A stretch of DNA of 64,000 nt from Quercus robur (lineage: Eukaryota; Streptophyta; Magnoliopsida; Fagales; Fagaceae), in contig NC_065542.1 in NCBI RefSeq assembly GCF_932294415.1, positions 40,203,942 to 40,267,941 of the forward strand, written 5' to 3'. Shown here one piece after another: positions 11,919-22,378 of the stretch. The translations under genes and the position numbers were made by a program. The notes under the pieces are model-generated. The model was not told the DNA's origin. It saw only the letters and a list, made by a program, of their open reading frames with translations, and made no database searches. Within the stretch, counting starts at the first letter, position 1, and each line of letters opens with the position of its first letter.

Positions 11919-12660
11919 ATGAGTAAGCAAGAGATTGAGGAAGAGAAAATGAGCAAGACCCAGAATGGAGTTATCATCTCTGTCTACGTGGAATCACCCA
12001 AAATTGGATCTCCTCAAAGAACAAGAACTGCTGCTATAAAGAAAAGTACTAACAAGCCCAAATCATCATCATCATCAGTTTCCAAAAAGCCTCAAATCGC
12101 AGCAAGAAAGAAAGGGTTTGATCGCCGGGCTCAGCTTCTAGCCTACGCTAGAGAATTGAGAAATGCTGGTTCCCAAGAGGCTCAAAGGCCTAAGCTCAAG
12201 GTATGTTCTTCCAATTCCCATATGCAATGTAGCAAAAAAGTGCACGCAAATTGCATGCATGCATGAACGTAATTTTTCAATAAATGTGTAATGGCTTGAA
12301 CAGAAATGGAAATGGTTGACAATACCAATGAGCCTGTGCTTTCCGTCTCGTCGGATTCTTGAAAGAACCAGTAGCCGATGGAGATATGAGCGCATACCAA
12401 CAGAAGTTTACACAGAAAATATTGTAGATTCGTCGTGTGGTTCCGAATGCATCAGTGGCAAGAAGAGAAGGGCCATTAAGAGGATCAAATCTCACTTCTT
12501 TGTAAAACTTGTAACACAATGTCTTTCATTTATTCTTTACCATTTACTTTTCCCGAGTTTTGCATTTTGGTTATGATATTTGCTTTGTTTGTTGGTGTTT
12601 TTGCAGAGTAAATTAAGGTGTATGTTGAAAGAATTATCATGCAGTTGTAAAAACATATGA
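11919..12660 (+). CDS. Three-exon gene, uncharacterised basic protein (~177 aa)
   Basis: Exons are 11919-12200, 12304-12501 and 12607-12660, all joined in phase 0 at canonical GT...AG sites (donors GTATGTTC and GTAAAACT; acceptors ending CAG). The joined frame is open and ends at TGA 12658-12660. The protein starts MSKQEIEEEKMSKTQNG; a second ATG is at 11949. It is rich in Lys/Arg/Ser, with a serine run near residue 50, a GFDRRAQLLAYARELRN segment (likely a short helix), then KWKWLTIPMSLCFPSRR, a Lys/Arg-rich KKRRAIKRIK patch that could be a nuclear signal, and a Cys-containing tail (LKELSCSCKNI). I recognise no named family. Clean intron placement with a continuous frame supports a real gene; expression and function are unknown. 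Exon 2 could instead read through its donor for about 25 codons. Confidence 0.7.
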
Positions 12661-13424
12661 TGGTGGTATTGATGAAGCTGATGATTGCAGAGACTACTCC
12701 AATCTACAACGTTAAATATGTGTTTGGTTTCATTTATGATTGTCGCAGATTTAGATCTGTTCTAGTCTTCTAGATGAAGATGTATAGTTCAATGCTGGAT
12801 CTTTTGTTTTTCTATCCCCCGATTTTGCTATGTTTGTTACTGAAAATTAATGAAAGATCCGTAATTTTCTCCAATGTGTAGAACTGTATCATAGAAGTCG
12901 CATCAAACGTTTGACGGGTCAAATAAGTTCATTTGCCACCTCACAGTATTTTATGGGATTGAGATAAGGCCCCTCCCATTGAATTCTGCAACTTCTAATT
13001 TTTACTTAGATGTAAAATATGTAATACCTAAAACTACATCCCCGTTGTTGATTTTTTCTTTACTAATAATTCAATTGTTTGACAAATACATACATATTTG
13101 GTCTTTTTTTAATAGGAATATTTGTCATAGTTCAGAAGAAACCAACAGATTTGACGGCAGAAATGAGAGTCTACTAGGCTGTCCCTATATCATTGTACCA
13201 TCGACAATGCAATCAAGAAATTTTCTTTTACTGCTATGTTTTAAAGCAAAGTTTATGCAATATAATATATGCTTGCGCTGTTTTGTCATAGTTTAGAAGA
13301 AACCAACAGATTTGACGGCAGAAATGAGAAATTCTATTAGGTTGTCCCTAGATCATAGTACCATCAACAATGCAATCAAGAAACTTCAAATATACTAATA
13401 ATCCTGGTGGAAAAAAAAAAAAAA

Positions 13425-13467
<43 letters not shown>

Positions 13468-14039
13468 ACAAAAACAAAACAAAAACAAAAACAAAAAACT
13501 TATCAGGAAATAACATCCAGAAAAGCTATAAAACCACATTGTCACAATTTGTCGGGTAGGATCACAATTGATGTCACTGCATGGTTGGGAGGCTGTAAAA
13601 GCAAATTATACAAATATTCTTCAGGGCTGTACAGAATGCCGTTTGTGAGAAGAATGGTGGACACCAAGAAACATCAGTTTTAAAATGAAAACATTTTATC
13701 AAAAGAAAATGAACCATTATATGTCCCTACTCATATGACCAATATGCATGACCAAATGATGGAAAAATCCATGCACCTACAGGGAAACTGACAACTAAAT
13801 GTTTTGGTTCTTTTCTAGAGACCTAAAAATCCAGAGGCAATGTCACCTCAAACTAGATCTAGTGATACTAAACCAGATAGTGGTGTAAAAAGCTTCACTC
13901 TGTCAATGATATGATGACAATGCTCTGGCATATCATTATGAAGTGGTGCCATAAATAAGACTTCGGCAGCAAATGAATATAAAGCACCCAACTGTAGAAG
14001 AGCTGCAGCTCAGTCCTTCGACACTTCTCTGTTATTTTG
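12661..14039. other. Intergenic region between convergent genes, with duplication and microsatellite
   Basis: Holds the 3' flanks of the plus-strand gene and the minus-strand DUF1644 gene. It contains a direct duplication (separate entry) and an A-run followed by an imperfect (CAAAA)n tract at about 13410-13500. No gene seen. Confidence 0.6.
13127..13383. repeat. Two direct copies of a ~95-bp unit, 160 bp apart
   Basis: Copy 1 at about 13127-13222 and copy 2 at about 13287-13383 share CAACAGATTTGACGGCAGAA, and later AATGCAATCAAGAAA, in the same order and orientation, with scattered substitutions. Not an inverted repeat, and no coding potential. Confidence 0.8.
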
Positions 14040-15065
14040 TCAGAAAAGTGTTGCTCTTATATGCCGCCTCCATTGCCTCCTAGAACGTGCAACTTGTAAA
14101 CTACGTTCACCATGTCCATATGAAGCAGCAGAACGAACACCACGTCCATATGAAGCAGCAGAACGAACACCACGGCCATATGAAGCAGCAGAACGAACAG
14201 CGGTAGCATGCACAAAATCACCATCAAACAAGCCATGGTCCCTATTATTTCTACTCCGTGAGTAAATGCCATGAGTACGTCCACGATCAAATGATGCCAG
14301 AGGAAAGAAAGCATCATCAAAATAGTCATCCAAATCAGAATCAGAAGTGTCACCATAGTTAGGCTCTAACACATAGTCCCCCAGAACCACAGCCCCAGGT
14401 GTTGATGAGATAATTGTGCTGATCACATCACTTTGCTCCCTCTCACGCTCAAGCCTCTTCCATTTTTCTTTAAGTACAGGGTCCACTGCTCGCGGACAGG
14501 CCAATGGGTGCTTCGACCTAACATGTTTTCTGAGTTGCTTATAAGTTCCAACAAATGAACAATCATCCAGCATGCAGGATCTCTTCTTTGCATTCAGATA
14601 TTTTCTTGCTGGCTCAACCACAGTCCAACCCTTCACCTGCCCACGACAGAGAGGGCATAAAAGCTCTGGCACTTCCATCTTTTCATTGTGATGCTCCAGA
14701 CCAGAAATTAAACTCGAATTTTCCACTAACACATCCAAATGTTGAGAACTTTGAATGGGAGTAACTTTTGTGTAGGCTTTCTTGTATTGCTCAAGACAGT
14801 TGGAATACCGATGGCTAGTGGCACACATAAAAGTGCGACAACCCTTGTTATAAGAGGAACAAAGAAGGAGAACAGCATTGTGAGGGTACTCCAAACAAAC
14901 TGGGCAGGTTGCATTTTTCCAATCTTTCTTGTCTGATGCTTTCGAACGTCTCTTCTTAAGGTGAACATCTTTGAAATTATTCCGACAGCAAGATGGCGAT
15001 GGAGAACGGGTAACCCCATGATTACGGGCGTTAGTCTTACGTCGCACTTTGCTGACTTTAGCCAT
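14040..15065 (-). CDS. DUF1644 family zinc-finger-like protein (341 aa)
   Basis: A single open coding exon on the minus strand from ATG at 15065 to the stop at 14040. After a basic N-terminus (1-50), residues 54-90 hold the family hallmark: CPVCLEYPHNAVLLLC, then KGCRTFMC and HRYSNCLEQ, a Cys/His-rich block likely to bind zinc. A second set, CPLCRGQVKGW (137-147), leads to a C2H2-like segment with CMLDDC and RKHVRSKH (164-186). This order is that of plant DUF1644 proteins, some of which have been tied to salt, drought and ABA responses in rice; molecular activity is not established. The C-terminus has an acidic stretch (240-251) and three tandem copies of the decapeptide RSAASYGRGV (about 291-320), matched by near-identical 30-bp DNA repeats at about 14098-14190. 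The start codon lies at the edge of a tandem duplication (see that entry). Confidence 0.9.
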   Translation of the reverse strand: MAKVSKVRRKTNARNHGVTRSPSPSCCRNNFKDVHLKKRRSKASDKKDWKNATCPVCLEYPHNAVLLLCSSYNKGCRTFMCATSHRYSNCLEQYKKAYTKVTPIQSSQHLDVLVENSSLISGLEHHNEKMEVPELLCPLCRGQVKGWTVVEPARKYLNAKKRSCMLDDCSFVGTYKQLRKHVRSKHPLACPRAVDPVLKEKWKRLEREREQSDVISTIISSTPGAVVLGDYVLEPNYGDTSDSDLDDYFDDAFFPLASFDRGRTHGIYSRSRNNRDHGLFDGDFVHATAVRSAASYGRGVRSAASYGRGVRSAASYGHGERSLQVARSRRQWRRHIRATLF

Positions 15066-15452
15066 TTACGAGTGAAACCTGAGATTCAATTGCCAGGAGA
15101 GAGAGAGAGATCAGATATTCTGACAAAATAAAAGGTGGTAAGATAACATCCTAAAAAGTCCATTGCACATTTGCAGATATCATTAAAAAAATACGTATTA
15201 GTTCTAACAGCATCTAAACAATCTCTTCCTTATTTTGAACTTCTTAACACAACTTTAGCCATTTATGAGTGACACCTGAGATTCAATTTCCAGGAGAGAG
15301 AGAGAGATCAGATATTCTGACAAAATAAAAGGTGTTAAGATAACATCCTAAAAAGTTCATTGCACATTTGCAGATATCATTAAAAAAATACGTATTAGTT
15401 TTAACAGCATCTAAATGATCCCTTCCTTATTTTGAACAACTTCTTAACACAA
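15055..15452. repeat. Tandem duplication (~197 bp x2) covering the start region of the DUF1644 gene
   Basis: Copy A is 15055-15251 and copy B 15252-15452. They share ACTTTAGCCAT at the left, a GA microsatellite, ACATCCTAAAAAGT and AAAAAAATACGTATTAG, with a modest number of substitutions. Copy A contains the real ATG (15065-15063), the sequence AATCTCAG just upstream of it (a possible 3' splice site) and a pyrimidine tract on the minus strand. Copy B repeats all of these, including an ATGGCTAAAGT that opens a 10-codon ORF ending at TAA 15232-15230. Confidence 0.88.
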
Positions 15453-16699
15453 GGGCATTTTATTATTACTGTAAATCTTTTTAATATTATACAGGCTTGC
15501 CAAACATAAGTCACCAGTCACCGTAAAATTATAAACAAGTTATAACTAAGTGAGACCGTGATGAACCCACTTACAGAGAACAAGTGGACACCAATGTTAA
15601 CTAGTTTCAATGCTCTATTCGTTTCCTAGACTTTGGACATCCAACACAAAAAGCCAAGTCCACTTAACATAGCTAATAAGACATTGTTTTATAGGACGCA
15701 CCCAATATGTCTTGAACCCATGAAGTCATCCTCCATCCTATTATTAGGGAAGGAATAAGTGCCATTTAAGCTATAGCTCATTGACCATAACTAATAAGAT
15801 ATTTTGACTTCTAAAAGACAAGATTCTTTTTCTTTTTTTCTTTTTTATTTAAAAACAACACTAATGAGTAATGACATCCAACAAGAACCACATTACAAGA
15901 TTTATTAAGGCCATGACATCCAACCAAGAAACACATTAGAGGATTTGTTGAGGCAAAACGGAGTATTGTGGGAATATAAAAGGTAAATAACTAGATTTGC
16001 TATACCCTAAATAACATCGAGTATATGTGCCATAGAGCATATTTCCTTGGAACAAAAACATCGTTGTCAATAAAAGAAAAAATGGGGGTCAATTTCAAGC
16101 AGATAGGTGTAATTTTCAAGTTGTCAGTTAAGTTTGGATGCATTGGCACCGCATGTTCAGCATCCTTACCTTGCCATAGACCCCTGCTCGACCCTAATCC
16201 TCCCCAACCCTTGAACTGGATAGAAACTACTAAATCATGAAGCTGGCCACAGAGTTTAGGTTCCCTTTAGTAGGGTTCCACCAACATAACCCATGAGTCA
16301 AGTGTCTTTTGGTTTAAAATGCATTATTTACCTGCATGGCAACTTTTTGAAAAAAGACTAGGAAACATGATTTTAAAAAAAACACACACACACATACAAG
16401 TTAAAATATCATTCAGTGAAGTAACGGTCCTTACATTATATAATAAAACTGTAGAGCAAAAATTTAAGTAATATAATACAAAGCTTGACGCAAACTACTT
16501 AATCTATGTATGCATAGTTCCTCATTAGCCATATATAGGATAGTCGATTCTACAGATAATCAGCATTACCAGTGCAAAATACAAGGAAATCACATTTCAA
16601 GAGGTGCAACTCTAATTAATAACTGAAAATTACTGCAAGAAAAATCAAATCTAGAAGAAATGCAAGAGGCCTTTTTCTTCAAAAAAAGCTTGACCTATC
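15453..16699. other. Region upstream of the DUF1644 coding exon, no gene
   Basis: AT-rich DNA with one SINE-like copy (15690-15790). A short AC-rich tract lies near 16381-16396. No conserved coding signal. It may be part of a long 5' UTR intron (see findings). Confidence 0.5.
15690..15790 (-). mobile_element. tRNA-derived SINE-like copy
   Basis: Read on the minus strand: GAGCTATAGCTTAAATGGCA (box A-like) followed about 40 bp later by CATGGGTTCAAGACATATTG (box B-like), then GGGTGCGTCC. The same arrangement recurs at 31858-31965, 33455-33570 and 34750-34870. Divergent copy; no poly(A) tail or target duplication defined. Confidence 0.55.
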
Positions 16700-17048
16700 A
16701 TTCAATTTGATGTAGTCCACGTGCAATCCTTCTTTGATTCAAGTAAGCTTCTTGGGGAGGTGAATGCAACAATTATAAATATGGTTCCTAGGGTAAATAA
16801 TCCATCAAGTATGGGTGATTTTAGGCCAACTTCTTGCTACAACACCATTTATAAATGCATAACAAAAATCTGGCTAATAGACTCAAAGCTAGTTTCATTG
16901 ACATCATAAGCCCCAATCAAACTGCCTTTGTGCCTAGCAAAAGCATAGCAGAGAATGTGCTATGAGCTCAAGAAATTATAAAGAACTATTATAGGGAAAA
17001 GGAGCATGGAAGGTGCACTATAAGGGTGGATCCTTGAAAGTTTAAGAT
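16700..17048 (+). pseudogene. LINE (non-LTR retrotransposon) reverse transcriptase fragment
   Basis: The translation resembles plant LINE RT: VNNPSSMGDFRPTSCYNTIY, then a frame change, then SPNQTAFVPSKSIAENVL with a stop where Leu is expected, and KNYYRE. These are the 'P-x-S-x-x-D-F-RPIS' and 'Q-AF-PGRSI-N' motifs of LINE ORF2. Only about 110 codons remain and at least two frame breaks are visible, so it is a dead fragment. Confidence 0.82.
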
Positions 17049-17051
17049 TTA

Positions 17052-17574
17052 GGCCTCGTTTGGGAGGAGAGAATGGAATGGAATGGAAATGAATGAAAAT
17101 AATAATTTAGAATATTCTTTCCTTCCCTTGTTTGGGAGTTTTAATAGAGGGAATGGAAAATTCATTCCCTTATTTGGGAGTTTAAGTGGGAGGGAATGGA
17201 ATGTGTAGGAGGTAACACTCATTCCTATCTATTCCTTTAAAACCTCAAAGTTTCATTCCTCCCAAAATTGGATAGAATGGGAGGGAATGGAATTAGATTT
17301 AATGATTTTTTTACTAAAACTCCCAAAATACCCCTATATATTGTAGTAAAATGATTCCATTCCATTTTCTCCATGTTACTCCCAAACAAGATTACTTACA
17401 TTCCATTCATTTTCATTCATTTCCATTTCTTAATTTTAAAATATCTAATCAAGGTTACTTAAATATCATTCCATTCCATTCCATCTTTTTCCATTTCATT
17501 CCATTCCATTCTATTCCCTTATGATCATTCCATTCCATTCCATTCTATTCTTTTATAAACTCTCAAATGAAGCC
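17052..17574. mobile_element. Tourist-like (PIF/Harbinger) MITE, 523 bp
   Basis: Terminal inverted ends GGCCTCGTTTGGGAG and CTCAAATGAAGCC, flanked by a perfect 3-bp TTA duplication (17049-17051 and 17575-17577). The interior is rich in ATTCC/GGAAT repeats in both orientations, so it folds on itself. TTA target sites with GG...CC ends are characteristic of Harbinger-derived MITEs. No transposase is present. Confidence 0.85.
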
Positions 17575-17577
17575 TTA

Positions 17578-18487
17578 GGCTATGTTTGTTTTGGGTGTAA
17601 ATGAAATTGGGAAAATATTTTACGCCCTGATGTGTGTTTGGGTGCACATGTAAAACTTGGTCAAACTGAAAACCATTTACTTTGACTATAAAATTTTGCC
17701 CTTTCACTCGTAAAATCATTTACACTCTCAATTTACCTTCAAACCCATATTTACGGACTCAAAACCTAAAGAGAGAGAAAGAGCAAGAAGAGAGAATGAA
17801 CTAGGAACCCAACCAAGCTTCGGACCAGCCCAGATTGCGCCGCCCCACTGCCTAGATCCTGCCGCCCCACCACCTAGATCACGCCGCCCCACCAGACCAG
17901 CCAAGCTTCCTCTCTTTTCTCTCTTCTTCCTCATCTCTTCTTCTCTTCCATTTTCAACCTCTGCCCCTCCATCTCTATCAAACCCAAGCCCAGATCCTCC
18001 ACACACGATCTCGCCGCCTCAACCCATCCCCCACCCATGCTGTCACTGCCCTCTTTGGCTTTTTTTATTTATTGTAAAATACCATTTGTTCTTGGGTTTT
18101 GGAGCATCAGTGGTGGGTTGATTTGTGGGTTTGTGGGTTTTGATGGTGGCCAATTGGGGGTGGTGGATTGGTGGCTGGGGTGGTTTGTGGGTTTCAATGG
18201 TGGTGGGTTGTGGGTTTTGGTATTGATTTTGATATTAATGGGTTTTGATTTTGATTGACTTTTTCAGGTGAATTGGTTATGTGGTGGTTGATGGTGGCTG
18301 GGTTTGTAGTGGCCGGTGGTGGTTGGGTTTATGGTGGTGACTGTGGTGGCTAAGTTTTCTGAAAATAGGTTTATACATGCATTACCAAACACTGAAAATA
18401 CTTTTCCAGCAAATTTTCCAAAACACAAACAAACAACTGAAAATATTTTACACTCAGAAAACATTTTACATATTGCCAAACACAACC
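17578..18487. mobile_element. Second TTA-site MITE-like element, adjoining the first
   Basis: Begins GGCTATGTTTG immediately after the TTA at 17575-17577 and ends CAAACACAACC followed by TTG (one base off TTA). The subterminal TGTAAAA/TTTTACA motifs also pair. The interior has a GC-rich CCGCCCCAC-type stretch (17838-17900) and a G/T-rich TGGTGGTTG-type stretch (18100-18350). Open frames here are low-complexity artefacts. Weaker case than the preceding element. Confidence 0.6.
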
Positions 18488-20007
18488 TTGGTGGAATGGG
18501 AATTTAGTTTGCAATGTCTTCATGCTGTGGCGTTTTTATTTATGATACATTGATTGAATGAAGAAGAGCATTACCACTCCAAAGTTCTGTGTAGCTATTA
18601 AGAGAGTGTTAGCTAGCTATTTAAGAGTTAAAGGACTTAGCCAAGCGGATCTCTTGGCCCCTTATCTGTTTGTATAGGCAATGGAGATCTCAACTTGTTT
18701 GTTGAAGAAGAGAGTTTTGGGGTTCAAGACTTTCTAAGGGAGGAAAAAACCAAAACGAATACAACAAGAAAATTGAAGAACAAAAACAGTTTTTCTAGAT
18801 ACACACAGATTTGAACCGATGGCAGCATTGGCAGGTGTAGGTGGGATTCATAGCCAAATCTCTTTTTTAAAGACAAAAGACTAAATCAGTTGAGCAAACT
18901 GAAATCCATGAAGAACAAAAACAATAAAAATAACCTAGAAGTTGGCACCTAGAGTTGCTTGTGAGAAACAAAGAGAAATGAAGAGTAAGTGAGAATCAAT
19001 GAGATGATAAAGTAAATAAGTTGATTGTGGTGTAGTGCTTTACTACTTTCACGGGTGGGCTTGGGAAATGAGTAAAGTGCTTTCTCTTTGATTTTTAAGG
19101 GTTTAGAATTTTAGATAATGAAAAGATGGGATCTTGAATGAGTTGATGGCTGTTTGGTATCAAAACAAAGAGTAAAACATGATATAAAGAAAGATAAAAC
19201 ACTAGGTAATCACACTAAAGTAGGTGAAGACAGTCACACCCTAGAAAAGTGACCCAAAACACAAAATAAGACTCATGAGCCTTTTTGTACAGCCAAAGAC
19301 AGCCCATTCCAAAAATTAGGAAATTAACAAATTGCCCCATTTCTAGTAGAACTTACTTAAAACTGATCTAGCAGCAAATAAACAAAAACAAACAATACAA
19401 TAAGGCTCAATTCAACATTAGAGTAACTAAGCAAGATCTCAAGAGAGCTCTCCATCATCCAAAGCATTCCAAATTAATGCTTGAGCACTAGAACTAGCTT
19501 ACCCTTGCCTCCTATAAGTCTTCATAGGGGGGTTTCCAGTTACATTGCCCATGAAAGATTTTGCTCATGGAGCTATATTTCATTAGAGATTACAATCCAA
19601 AACAAAATGAGGATAATGTATTGGCAAGAATGTTAGACCATATAGAAACTATAATTAGAAGGCATACTTACAAATTACAATTTATACTTTCAACTTTCTA
19701 GATTCTACAACTTCTTTTTGTACCAAACCTCTATTATCATTTTCAGAAAGAAAGAAAATGAAAATTCAATGGTGTAAAAGAACCAGTTATCTAATGAATT
19801 CAACTTCAAGAATTGCACCAATTAACAACCCTTGGGACTGATATGCCTAAATCATCCTGACAACCAGGTGGAGCTCATAGTAGATGAAGATAGAGACTTG
19901 CAAATAACTGTTTATATGTAGGGGTATAAATAAATAAAGTCAGCTTCATAGCATGAGGGATCTTCAAGCAACAGCACTTAGCATACCTAAGACTGAAGTA
20001 ACTACTT
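18488..20007. other. Intergenic stretch, no gene seen
   Basis: Moderately AT-rich unique-looking sequence with no domain-bearing frame and no exon pattern on either strand. Confidence 0.45.
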
Positions 20008-20700
20008 TTTTTTCTTTTGATAAGTAATAAAACTTCATTGAAAAATATAGAAATCATATAAAAAAACCAAAGCACACAGGAAGTATACTAAGGAAAACAG
20101 CATAACATCAAAAAACTATAGTGCATGGATGTACAACTATCAAGCAAATCAGCCAAAGAATTAAAAGTAAAAACACCAGACACAATTGTACACTCAAGCA
20201 AAGTCTAGAGGAAAGGCAGCTTCAAATCATGGATTGATCTGTCCCATCCTTCAAAAGTATGAGCATTCCTCTCCCACCAAATACCCCACATGAGGCAACA
20301 ATGGATCATGCTCCAAATCACCGCAGATTTACGCCTGTTATACTTACTTGACCATCTAGCTAGAAGCTCCAAAACACCTCTCAGCATAACCCATTGAACC
20401 CTGAATAATGAAAATACCATAACAACTCTCTAGCATTTTCATAATAACTCTCTAGCTACAGCATACAGGGCAATGGATAAGTAAATGGTCAATAGTCTCC
20501 CCATCCTTCTTACTCGAGGCCTCTGCAAATTATCAATGGTTAAAATTCTCCCCAAGCCACAGTCCAAAGAAATAAGCCGACTGTTGTTGGCACTTTTGGT
20601 TTCCATAAAGACTTCCAAGAATGAAGTAACTAATACTGCTAAATCATCAATTGTCTTACAAAGAAAACATTTTGCCTCAAATTGAGACTAATTTTTGAAA
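20008..20700 (-). pseudogene. LINE 3' end with decayed zinc-binding (zf-RVT) region
   Basis: Minus-strand reading gives LGRILTIDNLQRPR, GETIDHLLIHCPVC and then WVMLRGVLELLARW, SAVIWSMIHCCLMWGIWW and ERNAHTFEGWDRSIHDLKL: the C-terminal reverse-transcriptase zinc-binding region of plant LINEs. The downstream end (low coordinates) has a T-rich run followed by GATAAGTAATAAAACTTCA, the usual 3' tail of such elements in antisense. Stops and frame changes break the frame. Confidence 0.8.
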
Positions 20701-22111
20701 TTGGCAATGAAGCCTCATTTGCACCCTTATCATTAGTTTATAATTCAAGAATCAAAAAACCACACCTACCAAGGGGAATCAATTCAAGGTTTCAAGACAA
20801 AGATTGAAGTCCTATATTCAAACTAGCTAGTACTAAAGCTGGAAATGGTTGGCATTTACCAAGTTCGTTAACCAAGACACGAAGGAAAGAAATATAAAAC
20901 ATGATCTTAAGAAGGAATTCTAAAAATAAAAATTTTAACATGTCAGTACAACCCCAAATCGTCCATCATCCAGGTTCATTCTCTTGTAGAAATACAACCA
21001 AACAAGATTACGTTAAACATTGGAGAGAGTTGACCTCCGAACCATATTTGGGTAACCCCATTTGCAATATCTAGTGATGGATCTTATTTTCCCCCTAATT
21101 TCTCATTATAATTGTAGTTTTGCAATGCCAATATATGGTAATCAAGGTGGCAAAGAAATTGCATGCAATTTAACTAGTTTAACGCTCCTCATGAATTTTT
21201 TCAGTAATTGTTTTAGGTTGAACCACTACCACAAATCATGTCAGTCAACCAACCCTTTGGCTTTGTATCCCTACACTGCCCCCATTGTCTTCTATATTCT
21301 CTGTTGTACAATAAGCAATGCTCATTGTCAAAATTAATAGAGGTTCTCTCTAAACCAACTTACAAGTGAACTCATCCAAGTGCTGATGTTTCAAGTTCAT
21401 ACAGAAAGATTTAAAAATTATAATAGACTAAGCAAGTATATTCCTCCATAGATCAAAGAGTCAACAACTAACTTTCCAAGAAAAATTCATCTAGCCAAAT
21501 GACAAAAAAAGATTCTCCCCTGACAACACAATTGTGTGTGCCTTTTGTTGTACTTTGGACACAATAAGAGTGAAATAAATATATGATTTCTTATTAGTTT
21601 TATGCAACATCTCAGCCTAAAAAAAAAAAAAAAAAAAAAAAACGTAGGGAACCTTTCGAAAGAAGAGTCCTTTGGACTCGCCTCTATTGAGTAAAACCTA
21701 CACGCCACCCGCCAGAACCAGTTGCCGGATAATCCGCTAAGCAATTTAAGCTCGTGCCCAGGATTAAGACTGCCAAGTAGTGATGACACCTTAGAACTTC
21801 AAAATAAAATCAAATCCCACCTTCCTTTTGGGAAATTGCGGGAGGGATCGCAAGATGATTCTCAAAGCCAATTTAGAAAATACCATTTTCCAAAATAATT
21901 TGAAAATAAACGGCAGCAATACTTGCATTTGCTTTTGTGTAAACCCTAAACTAAACATTTTTTTTTTTTTACTGTAAAAACCTAATCTTGATAAGTAGTG
22001 CAAGTTATGAATCACTATAACGAAATTGATAATAATCAGAAATGAAACCCTAGATAAGAATAAAGCGATTAGAAAAGAGGAGGATTAATTGAGATCGGGA
22101 AGCGATTTTAC
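20701..22111. other. Non-coding stretch, possible intron
   Basis: No gene seen. Contains an A-tract of about 24 bases at about 21620-21642 and a T-run near 21960. If the candidate first exon at 22112-22335 belongs to the DUF1644 gene, this would be intronic. Confidence 0.45.
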
Positions 22112-22378
22112 CTGGAATGGATGTGAGGTGGATTGGATTGGAGCAATGTGCGTGTTTTTGAGTGAGCAGCTGATCGATCTCTCACTCTCTAGAGTCGAGA
22201 GGAAGAAGAAGAAGAGGCAGTGGGTTCGTTCCGTGACTTGCGTTGCGTTGCGTTGCGTTTCGTTTGCGTGCGTGAGCTGCTTTACTATGCTATCTCATCT
22301 CATGATTCCGATCCGTGCCGCGCTGTGCTGTTGTCATTTTTACGCCACTATTAGTTTTATTATCCATATATATATATA
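22112..22378 (-). promoter_or_regulatory. Candidate promoter and untranslated first exon
   Basis: On the minus strand a TATATATATATATGG box (about 22363-22378) is followed by a higher-GC stretch with a TTCTTCTTCTTCC pyrimidine tract and CTCTAGAGAGTGAGAGATC, ending in CCATTCCAG and then GTAAAATCG (22111 downward), a good 5' splice site. The region stands out from its AT-rich surroundings and contains a (GCGTT)n run near 22240-22262. The nearest minus-strand coding exon downstream is DUF1644 at 15065, which has a possible acceptor just before its ATG. The link is inference. Confidence 0.45.

Noticed and set aside
15690-15790. tRNA gene
   Set aside because: Box A- and B-like motifs are present but no cloverleaf can be drawn; the recurrence at three other sites points to SINEs.
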